DNA of 37,150 bases from Akkermansiaceae bacterium. GTDB lineage: Bacteria; Verrucomicrobiota; Verrucomicrobiia; Verrucomicrobiales; Akkermansiaceae. The stretch lies in contig JAPJNB010000038.1 in NCBI GenBank assembly GCA_026461385.1, positions 1-37,150 on the forward strand. The letters are read 5' to 3'. Numbering within the stretch: the stretch's first letter is position 1; each line of letters opens with the position of its first letter. Made by a program: the position numbers and the translations under genes. This document shows, one piece after another, positions 20,059 to 28,100 of this stretch. The notes below the pieces were generated by a model that did not search any database, was not told the DNA's origin, and saw only the letters and a list, made by a program, of their open reading frames with translations.

Positions 20059-21852
20059 TTATTCAGATTTCGATTTTTTACCACTTTGATTTGTATATTC
20101 TTCACGAGTGAGGACTTCATCTTTGTTGCTGTCCATCTTATCAAATCGTGCGGTTGCGACCGCCGCATCGGATTGTGAAGCGATGTATTCAGCGCGAGTC
20201 AGCTTCCCGGCATGATTCTTGTCGATCTTATCGAATTTCGCGCCGCGATCGGATGAAGCGGTGGATGGCACCGCTCCGGTTGCCTCGGTCGGTGCCGCCG
20301 GGGCGGACGAGATCATTTTGTTCTTTTTATACTTGGGGGCAGACTTGTCGGCCGGTGGAATCACCGGTGGGAGACTCTTCGAAATCCTCTCAATCACGGC
20401 CTTGTTCTCGGGTTTTTCGGCGACATTCACCAATTCATTCGGGTCGTTCTTTTCGTCATAGAGCTCCGTCGCAATGATCTTGGTACCCTCCAACTCGCGC
20501 CAAAGAATGAGCCTCCACTGCTCATCGCGAAGGCTATAGCCCATCACGTTTCCACCACCCGTCTTGCCTGCTTTCCGCGGGTATTGGCTGATCGCGACCT
20601 TGGCTGACTTTGCTGCAGGATCTTGAATGAGTGGCTTCAAGCTCGCACCATCGACGTTCGATGGCTTGGGCAATCCGCAAACATCTGCTAGGGTTGGATA
20701 GATATCAATAAACTCGACTGGAGACTCGCAGGTTTTTCCTGCGGATTTCTGCTGAGGCAAGCTGATGATCAGCGGCGCGCGGGCGTCCAGTTCATAGTTA
20801 GTATGCTTGGTCCAGAGTCCGTGATCACCGAGTTCCCAGCCGTGATCTCCCCAGAGTACAATCACGGTATTGTCCGAGAGTCCCTCTTTTTCCAAAGCAT
20901 CTAACAAACGACCAATCTGTGCATCCGTGTAACTGATGGCCGCATAGTAGCCATGACGCAGGGTTTTCGCGAAATCTGCAGGGATCGGATTCCCCTCTGG
21001 CACATTCGGATAGGCATGAATCTCACCATTGTTATGTCCGGCAAATGGGGGAGCTCCGGTCGGAAGATGATCGGTCGGGGGGACGGGAATCTGATTTGGA
21101 TCGTAGAGATCCCAATATTTCTTGGGAGAAACAAATGGCAAGTGGGGTTTCAGAAATCCAACCGCGAGAAAAAATGGCTCGGACTTGGACTTGTATTCAT
21201 GAAGGCGTTTCACCGCTTCGGCCGCAGTGGCACCATCCGGTAGCTGGTCCTCAGGCTTGGCACTCACTTCAAATGCTCCACCTCCTTTGGCCTGTTTTCC
21301 ATTTTTCCTCAGCGGCTTGTCATTATCGTCGGGCGAGCTTGCATTGGCATACTCCTCGGTGACAACGCTGTGAGTGGATTTGATTTGCTTCCGCCAATCG
21401 GCGGGATCCGTGTCCACTGCAGTTCCGTTAGGATACCAATTTGGTACACTCCACGAGCGCCCATCTTCCAAACCGCGATGATAGATCTTATTTAGACCCG
21501 CACAAAAATAGCCGTTATTTTTGAAATATTGTGAAACGGTCACCACCTCTGGAAGTGCAACACGAAAGTGGGTGTCCAAATCCCAAACACGAGTGGCGTC
21601 TGGGCGCTTGCCTGTCATCAGCGAAGTCCGCGAGGGACCACAAACTGCCTGCTGGCAATAAGCATGGCTGAACACCAAACCACGAGTAGCAAGCCGGTCA
21701 AGATTCGGGGTCTTTACGATCGTGTTGCCATAGCAACCCAACTCGGGCCGCAGATCATCCACGGCAATGAAAAGAACATTGGGCCTCTTCTCTGCCGCAT
21801 GCACGGATGCGAGTGAGAGAAAGGCGGCGCTAAACGTAGAAATGAGCTTCAC
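20059..21852 (-). CDS. S1 sulfatase, iduronate-2-sulfatase-like, with C-terminal EF-hand pair
   Basis: A 597-residue secreted sulfatase; signal peptide about 1-19. FIAVDDLRPELGCYG and QQAVCGPSRTSLMTGKRPD (C71) are typical for the iduronate-2-sulfatase-like branch; NKIYHRG and LPFVSPKKYWDLYDP also match. VWDLDTHFR and WGDHGWELGDHG follow. After a Pro/Ala-rich linker come two EF-hand loops, DKNHAGKLTRAE and DSNKDEVLTREE, then a Lys/Ser tail. The tail strongly resembles that of the next gene although the catalytic domains belong to different branches. It is the first of four consecutive sulfatases, 45 bases after the esterase gene. Confidence 0.93.
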   Translation of the reverse strand: MKLISTFSAAFLSLASVHAAEKRPNVLFIAVDDLRPELGCYGNTIVKTPNLDRLATRGLVFSHAYCQQAVCGPSRTSLMTGKRPDATRVWDLDTHFRVALPEVVTVSQYFKNNGYFCAGLNKIYHRGLEDGRSWSVPNWYPNGTAVDTDPADWRKQIKSTHSVVTEEYANASSPDDNDKPLRKNGKQAKGGGAFEVSAKPEDQLPDGATAAEAVKRLHEYKSKSEPFFLAVGFLKPHLPFVSPKKYWDLYDPNQIPVPPTDHLPTGAPPFAGHNNGEIHAYPNVPEGNPIPADFAKTLRHGYYAAISYTDAQIGRLLDALEKEGLSDNTVIVLWGDHGWELGDHGLWTKHTNYELDARAPLIISLPQQKSAGKTCESPVEFIDIYPTLADVCGLPKPSNVDGASLKPLIQDPAAKSAKVAISQYPRKAGKTGGGNVMGYSLRDEQWRLILWRELEGTKIIATELYDEKNDPNELVNVAEKPENKAVIERISKSLPPVIPPADKSAPKYKKNKMISSAPAAPTEATGAVPSTASSDRGAKFDKIDKNHAGKLTRAEYIASQSDAAVATARFDKMDSNKDEVLTREEYTNQSGKKSKSE

Positions 21853-21897
21853 GAGATAGTGATGTTAGTTTTTTGATTCGATGGGAAATTTCATCAT

Positions 21898-22824
21898 TCA
21901 GGGATGATGGGAAGGAGAAGCGTGAATCAATTTAAGCTCCGTTAGAAATCGGGCCATTTCCTCACAGGTTTTCTGATCAGCTGCCTTCCCAGCTTCACCG
22001 TATTTACTGGAATTGTAGGAATGTCCGAGGCCTTCGAAGGTAATCAGCTCACATCGGTTGCCATTGCTCACCAACTTGTCTCGGAATGCCACTGAGTTCG
22101 CATAAGGAACGGTCGTATCCGCTGTGGCATGAAACACGATGGTCGGCGGCATCTTGGTCGGCATTTGATCAAGAACCGAACAGGCAAGAGCTCGGGGTTC
22201 ATCACCGTCAAATCGCTTGGGTCCACCATAACCACTCGCCTTGGTATCAGTCACTGGATTGAGTAAAACCAATGCGATCGGCGGTAGTTGTGGCGCTGGA
22301 TCACCTTTTCCTGGACCTACCGTCGTAACGGCCGTCCAAGCGGCAACGTGCCCGCCTGCAGACCCACCGAGAACGACAACCTGATGAGGGTCTATCCCCA
22401 ATTCCGCGGAATGTGTTTCCACCCATGCAACCGCCGAGCGCCCATCTGAGACGCAATCCTCAGGGGTACCATGCAAGCGATCGCGCGTCCGGTAGTCGGG
22501 AGCGATGCCGACCATCCCCTGCTCTGCGGCCCACTTTGCCCAGCGAATGCTGCGCTCGGGCGTGCCATTGTTCCAACCGCCGCCGAAGAAGCTGACCAAG
22601 CACGCCTTGCTACCACCCTTCTCCCAGCCAACCGGCTTGACGACATGTAGCCGAAGCTCGACCTCATCCACCGTACGGAAAACAAAAGGCTCACTGCCCG
22701 GCAACGAGAGCGGTGTGATCTCTGGAGTTTTTTTCTTTAAAGGATCTGCCCCAAGCGCATTCATTACAATCATTCCCCACACCGACGCCATTGCGAGCGC
22801 CACATATCCTGTCGTACGACTCAT
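21898..22824 (-). CDS. secreted alpha/beta hydrolase, BD-FAE/acetylesterase-like
   Basis: A 308-residue protein with an N-terminal signal peptide (about 1-26). The alpha/beta-hydrolase triad is visible: S155 in VLGGSAGGH, D236 in HATADTTVP and H268 in GLGHSY. The oxyanion segment normally written HGGGW is FGGGW (SFFGGGWNNG). Members of this carbohydrate-esterase-like group remove acetyl or feruloyl groups from polysaccharides, which fits the degradation operon. Its ATG overlaps the stop of the GH88 gene (ATGA). The exact acyl group is unknown. Confidence 0.87.
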   Translation of the reverse strand: MSRTTGYVALAMASVWGMIVMNALGADPLKKKTPEITPLSLPGSEPFVFRTVDEVELRLHVVKPVGWEKGGSKACLVSFFGGGWNNGTPERSIRWAKWAAEQGMVGIAPDYRTRDRLHGTPEDCVSDGRSAVAWVETHSAELGIDPHQVVVLGGSAGGHVAAWTAVTTVGPGKGDPAPQLPPIALVLLNPVTDTKASGYGGPKRFDGDEPRALACSVLDQMPTKMPPTIVFHATADTTVPYANSVAFRDKLVSNGNRCELITFEGLGHSYNSSKYGEAGKAADQKTCEEMARFLTELKLIHASPSHHP

Positions 22825-24068
22825 GATTTTTTCAAATGTTGATAGCGGAGCAATGCTTCTAGAAAATAATAATCTGCGTAGTTGATCGGCACATCGATTT
22901 CACTGTTCGCTGGGAAATTCCCAACGCTGTGCATGAGAATGAAATTTCCGTTCTCTCCAGGTTTAGCCAGATAGGCTGGAGACGAGAGAGACACCAGTTG
23001 TTGCTCAGCCAAATTCAGATAGTTCTTTCCGGCTTCACCACCAACCATCCCGCTCAATTCAATCAACGCGGATGACATCACTGCCGCAGCCGAAACATCG
23101 CGGGGCGCAGTGGGAATCCCCGGCGCATCGAAGTCCCAGTAAGGAATCTTATCGGCTGGGAGACGAGGATGGTTGAGGATGAAATCTGCAACCTTGGTTG
23201 CTTGCGCCAAGTATGCTGGATTCTTTGTCTTCCGGTACATCATCGTGTAGCCATAAACCGCCCAACCCTGTCCACGTGCCCATGCAGAGTCATCCGCCGC
23301 ACCTTGGTGAGTCTTCTTCGCGATGATCTCTCCATTGGTGGGATTATAATCCACCACATGAAAGCTACTCGAGTCCGCGCGAAATTGATTGTGTAGGGTC
23401 TTGTCCGCATGGGCGATTGCAATCTGGCGATAACGCTCCACATGCCCCGCGTTTGAAGCATCCATTAGAAATTCAAGATTCATCATGTTGGCGATGATGA
23501 CGGGGTAATTCCAACCCTTGTGATCCCATGAACGGAGTGCCCCGACCTGAGGATTAAAACGACTCGAAAGCGACTCAGCCCCTTTCAGTATCACTTCGCG
23601 AAATGCTGGATTCTTCGTAAGTCGGTACCCATTACCGTAGCTGCATCCAAGCATGAATCCCACATCATGGCTGCCACGGTAGTCTTTGATCGAATCCAGT
23701 CTCAGCGTGTAGTCCGTTGCCGCACTGAGCCACTTCTGATCTTTTGAGAACTCGTAAAGGTACCAAAGTGAGCCAGCGATAAATCCACTCGTCCAGTCTT
23801 TGGGTGCCACGGTCTTGACCTTCCCCCCTTCCACGGTCCGTGGAATTTTTGGATCCTCTTTGGCGCCGGCAAGCAGACGACCATATTGTGACTCTGCGAA
23901 CTCAAACGTGGTGGGGATCGACTTAGTCAACGCATCCGAATCCTGAGTCTCTCGATTCCCTGCATGGGCCAAACCGCTAAATGCCAACAGAAAGGCAACG
24001 CCACAATAACCCACGACCCCCAGATTCGGTGAAAGACGGTGAAAGGGAAATGATGGGCTTTGGATCAC
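22821..24068 (-). CDS. GH88-family protein (unsaturated uronyl hydrolase-like), key Asp missing
   Basis: A 415-residue protein with a signal peptide (about 15-36) and the (alpha/alpha)6 barrel of GH88. Family motifs: DWTSGFIAGSLWYLYE, SHDVGFML (D135, equivalent to D88 of the Bacillus enzyme), THQGAADDSAWARGQGWAVYG and YWDFDAPG. GH88 enzymes hydrate and release delta-4,5-unsaturated uronic acids left by lyases, so they are the natural partner of PL6 and PL38. However, the segment usually read IIDNMMNLE is IIANMMNLE, with A193 where the catalytic Asp (D149 equivalent) is expected. The start is a GTG; no ATG lies in frame before the signal peptide. As the first gene of the likely operon it follows an 80-base gap containing a perfect 12-base palindrome. 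Confidence 0.9.
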   Translation of the reverse strand: MIQSPSFPFHRLSPNLGVVGYCGVAFLLAFSGLAHAGNRETQDSDALTKSIPTTFEFAESQYGRLLAGAKEDPKIPRTVEGGKVKTVAPKDWTSGFIAGSLWYLYEFSKDQKWLSAATDYTLRLDSIKDYRGSHDVGFMLGCSYGNGYRLTKNPAFREVILKGAESLSSRFNPQVGALRSWDHKGWNYPVIIANMMNLEFLMDASNAGHVERYRQIAIAHADKTLHNQFRADSSSFHVVDYNPTNGEIIAKKTHQGAADDSAWARGQGWAVYGYTMMYRKTKNPAYLAQATKVADFILNHPRLPADKIPYWDFDAPGIPTAPRDVSAAAVMSSALIELSGMVGGEAGKNYLNLAEQQLVSLSSPAYLAKPGENGNFILMHSVGNFPANSEIDVPINYADYYFLEALLRYQHLKKS

Positions 24069-24097
24069 GAACTGAATCTGATAAACTTGAATGATGA

Positions 24098-24109
24098 ATT
24101 TTCGAAAAT
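24098..24109. promoter_or_regulatory. perfect palindrome at the head of the degradation operon, candidate operator
   Basis: ATTTTCGAAAAT is a 12-base perfect palindrome, 30-41 bases upstream of the GH88 start, in the short gap after the pseudopilin gene. Its position fits an operator or the promoter region of the operon. No regulator gene is adjacent. Confidence 0.3.
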
Positions 24110-24148
24110 GCTCTAATCGGCTAACGGTTAGAACCTAAGAGGGAAATA

Positions 24149-24883
24149 TCATATCGTACCATTCCAAAACACATTGGATTTCCCACCGTTGGCATCGAAC
24201 CGCACAAGGTCCTGCATGAGAATCGTTCCAACGGATCCGTCATAGTAAACGACAACGGCCTTGCCCTGATGCCGGAACGCCATTTTGCCATCGGTCGTCT
24301 TCCCCTCCACCGCAGCGGCACCCTTCCAGAGCTGGCGCCCATTGTATTTGGCTGCGCCATCGGTTGCACTGATAAATACCGCCGTTCGGTTCGAATTCTT
24401 CACGCCCGTAACCGTAGTGTATTTCTCAGTAACTCCATTGGCGTCGGGCCCGATCGGTGTCATCCAATCATGACTCATCCCGTAACTGGCTGCAATCTTG
24501 TCATACAACCGCTTTTTGGCACGGACCACCGTTGGATCTAGCAGGCTCGGCTGGACCGTCGGCGAGGTCGAAGGGTCGAGGAGCTGCGTTTCATTCCCGG
24601 TGAAATAAACCAAGAAATTTGCGCTGTCGTACCAGCGAACAATCGTCCCTTTGTCGTCTTTCCATTCATAGGAAGCATAACGCCCGGCATGCTCGGAAGC
24701 GTAGGATGCATTTGCCGTTTGCAGTTGCCTCAACGACCCAACCGCTGCAGCAATGTCTCCCGCATTGCGCATGCGAGTCATCACCGACATCGATAAAGCT
24801 GCTAGAGCTACAATGATGACGATGACCACGAGCAACTCGACGAGAGTGAATCCGTTAGAGGTTCTGGATGTTTGTTTTTTCAT
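24149..24883 (-). CDS. type II secretion/pseudopilin-like protein with prepilin N-terminus
   Basis: A 244-residue protein beginning with a type III prepilin signal: SRTSNGFTLVELLVVI, with cleavage between G11 and F12 and the conserved Glu at position 5 of the mature chain. A single long hydrophobic helix follows (about 12-34). The rest is a globular periplasmic domain ending in QGKAVVVYYDGSVG, a form of the VxxxDGxV strand common in verrucomicrobial and planctomycete pseudopilin-like proteins. I chose the ATG at 24881-24883 because it starts the leader; the frame extends 15 codons further. Processing needs a prepilin peptidase that is not in this window. Its location just upstream of the operon suggests a role in display or secretion linked to glycan degradation, but this is inference. 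Confidence 0.88.
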   Translation of the reverse strand: MKKQTSRTSNGFTLVELLVVIVIIVALAALSMSVMTRMRNAGDIAAAVGSLRQLQTANASYASEHAGRYASYEWKDDKGTIVRWYDSANFLVYFTGNETQLLDPSTSPTVQPSLLDPTVVRAKKRLYDKIAASYGMSHDWMTPIGPDANGVTEKYTTVTGVKNSNRTAVFISATDGAAKYNGRQLWKGAAAVEGKTTDGKMAFRHQGKAVVVYYDGSVGTILMQDLVRFDANGGKSNVFWNGTI

Positions 24884-24971
24884 GGATAAATAAGCGAAGT
24901 GCATGGGGCCGATACGAACGAATGACACACGATCTTACGAAGAAGAGCATCAACGAAAACCGGAGATTCAC

Positions 24972-24983
24972 CAGTCGGATGAA
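24972..24983 (-). promoter_or_regulatory. shared 12-base upstream motif, copy 1
   Basis: TTCATCCGACTG on the minus strand, 89 bases before the pseudopilin start. The same 12 bases recur in the same orientation upstream of the next gene (28906-28917). It may be a common regulator or sigma-factor site. Confidence 0.25.
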
Positions 24984-25085
24984 GAGTGGACAGTCAAAAT
25001 CTAGCAGCACTTACCATGGCGCGAAGCCCCCCTCTTACAGGATACTGCTCGGCGTGAAGAACTTGCCCATTTGATGTCACTTCTA

Positions 25086-25126
25086 TCAAAAATGCCCTCC
25101 CCAGCCAAACGGGCCAGAGAGGGCAT
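25086..25126 (-). terminator. rho-independent terminator of the beta-repeat protein gene
   Basis: On the minus strand, ATGCCCTC (25126-25119) pairs with GAGGGCAT (25099-25092), with further GC pairing inside, followed by TTTTT. It lies 25 bases after the stop of the 25151-28696 gene, so the pseudopilin gene downstream is probably transcribed from its own promoter. Confidence 0.85.
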
Positions 25127-25150
25127 GATTTTGATTCAGATCAGAGCGCC

Positions 25151-28100
25151 TCAGTCTGTAGGTACCACCGCTTTCAAGCGGACGAACTTTTTGGTCGCAT
25201 TACTTTTTGGAATGCTGACGACCACATCGTCGTCGGCACTGCCATTTTCGGTCACCGTATAGCTCGAGCCATTCGCACCGTTGCCGCTCGTCGCACCGAT
25301 CGTGATATCGTCTGCGGTATTCCATGTGGCCAAATCAGCACTCACTTGCACCTTCACCACCGCTAGCTGGGTTTCCGAAGCATCCGTGCGCTTGAAGCTC
25401 AACGTGATCGACGAAGACCCATTCGTGATCTGCGGCGCTTTGGTGGCTACATCATTGGAACTTGGATTGCCACCGAGGACAAACTCCAAGGCATTGTTCA
25501 TGCCATCGTTGTCTGGGTCTGCAGTCGTGAGTGTATTGTTGCCGGTTAGGGAATAAGTCACCGTCGACCATGTACCGTAGGCACTGAGGGTTGGGGTGGC
25601 TGTGAGCACCAACGAGTTGCCGGACTTGGAGATCGAATAACCCGAGACGCTTGACTCCAGCGCAGGAGTACCGGTGATGCCGCCGCTTGCGGTGACTAGG
25701 GTATAACTGCTTGCAGTGGGGGTACCCAAGATTCGGATCAACGAACCGGAACTCAAGGTGAGATTGCCTGAAGTGGTTGCAACTGCATCGCCTACCGTGA
25801 ATTCAGCGGCTGCACCGCTAGCAATCGTGATCGACGAGGCTTGGGTGCTGTTTCCACCAAGTACGAGTGTTCCGGCATTGATGACGGTCGTACCGCTGTA
25901 GGTGTTGTTGCCGATTTGATCAACTGGCGGAGCTGCACTATTAGGAATGATGCCCAAGATCAATTTGCCCGAGCCCGTCTTGATGATCCCGCCTGTGCCG
26001 GTTGCGCTGCCCAATGCCACTCCAGTGGAATCGGCTACATCCAGCGTCGTGGTTCCGGTTAAGTTCGCTGACCTAAAGACCATTTTCACACCCGCATTCG
26101 CAGCCGAACTCTTGGCGACCGTGATGGTTTTACCGCCCCCCGCCACGAGAGACGTGACACTGGAGAAATTGCTTGCCGTTGCCGTCGCTGGGTTGGAATC
26201 CAAGGTGATAGTGGCATTGGCAGTCGGGTAAAGAACTGCGGCTAGATCCAGAGCGGAGTAGGTGCCGATGGATCCAATGCCCTTGCCTAGCGAAAGATTG
26301 CCGCCGCTTAAGGTGATGTTTCCTGTTCCCGCACAGGCGTTTGCACTTCCATTAATGCTCAGGGTGCCTTCTTGGACATTGAAACCACCCAAGAGATTAG
26401 TTGCACCACTGCCTCTCAGCGAGAACGTTCCTAAGCCCTTTTTGGTGATCAAACTCGCAGTGCTATTGTTTCCAACGAGAGTGCTCGTGCTGACCGTTTT
26501 GCCCTCAGCCACATTGAGCGTGACCGGTCCATTGATCGCGGTGTCGCTTCCTGTGAGACGGTAATAGGTCGTTGCCGTTGAATTTCCATCGGGATACCAC
26601 GAGAGCCGCGAGAGATCCAAATCACCATTCGCGTTCAAGGTGCCACCTGCGAGAATTACTTTGCCAACGCCAAGTGGCGATTGGTTGGAAAACACCTGCA
26701 CTTTCGGACCGTAGGTGTAATTACCGCCCGCACTGGTAATGTTAACCGCGGTGACCGCACCATTTGATATCGTTGCAGTTGCCGTTGCAGTCGCAATCGG
26801 ACTTGCTGCGCCGTTAGCCGAGTTCGGATCATCCGTTAAATTTCCTCCTGCCCCCACCACGTATCCCGGCGAGATTTTGATGTAAGGAGCAATCGTGTAT
26901 CCTGCACCACCATCCACCACCTCGTAGCCTGTCACCTGTCCGTTTGCGATCGTCGCTTTGACCTTCGCGAGGCGCGATGGGCTAGCCGAGCCAGAAAAGG
27001 TCAGGTTCCCATCACTGAGCGTCGTAGTGCCAGCGTAGCTGTTTGCACCATTCAAAGCCAAGGTTCCGCCACCTGTCTTGTTGACGTTATAAGTCGTATT
27101 GCTGCCAGTGATCGCAGCGTTGATCGTTAAGTTTGATCCGGTGCCAATGTTCAAATTGCCAGGCGCGGAAAGATCAACCGTGGACGGACTATTCGCATCG
27201 GTCGAATTGGTCGCTGAGAAAGTTAAGCTGGAGTTGCCAGTCAAATACACGAGGTCGTTGGCCACTCCTGAGACGGAATTGGTGAAACTGGCGGAGCTGG
27301 GGCTCGTCGATCCCAACTTGAAGGTGGTGCTGTTGCTACCCGTGACATTGCCACCCGTTTTCACCGAGGAAAGTGTGTAACTGCTGCCATTGCTCACATT
27401 CCAACTTTTCACAAAGAACGAACCTGAAGTGGTGGTCAAATTAGTGACGGATGACGCAAGGGTTACATCCATGTAGCTGCCAACGCCAGTGCTGGACGTG
27501 GGTGAAGCACCCAGCGACCAACTTCCCTGCGTGTTCATGCTAACATTCGAGCCGCTGAAGGTGTTCACTGGAACTCCAACGGTGATGGTCAAGTTAGCGG
27601 CAGCGCCTGTGCCACTAGCGTTTGTCGCCGTCAATCCCACGGTTGCAGAACCCGTCGCGGTGGGGGTACCGGAGATGATACCGGTCGTTGTATTCAGACT
27701 GAGGCCGTTCGGCAGAGTGCCAGAAGCCACGGCATAAGAGGTGGCAACCGCATCCGTGGAAATCTGATAGCTGAAAGCAACATTCGTATAGGCTGTCGCC
27801 GCCGTACTGCTGGTAATCGTGGGTGCCACGCCGACTATCGGAGCCGTATCCGCAGCATAAAGGTCATCAATGGTGAAATCCGCTTTTTGGGAACTTGACA
27901 CGATGAAGGCCATTTTACCGATCGCAGTAGTTACTGCAGAGGCTCCTTGGATACTCGCAGGAAATGCGCCTGTGTAAACAAACGTGCTATTTTGGAAAAT
28001 CGCAAATGATCCAGTTGCTAAGGAAGTTACAGCGGAGGTGTCAGGCCGAGTGTAGTTGATGGCGCTGCCCGATTGATTGTACCAAATTTGAATAGGCACT

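Noticed and set aside
18458..21852. EF-hand tails as dockerin modules of a cellulosome-like system
   Set aside because: The loops are EF-hand-like, but the paired, duplicated dockerin pattern with its recognition residues is not present, and no cohesin was seen in the window.
24113..24131. Short stem (CTAATCG/CGGTTAG) after the pseudopilin gene as a terminator
   Set aside because: It has a mismatch in a 7-base stem and only a short T-run some bases later. It is too weak to list as a feature.
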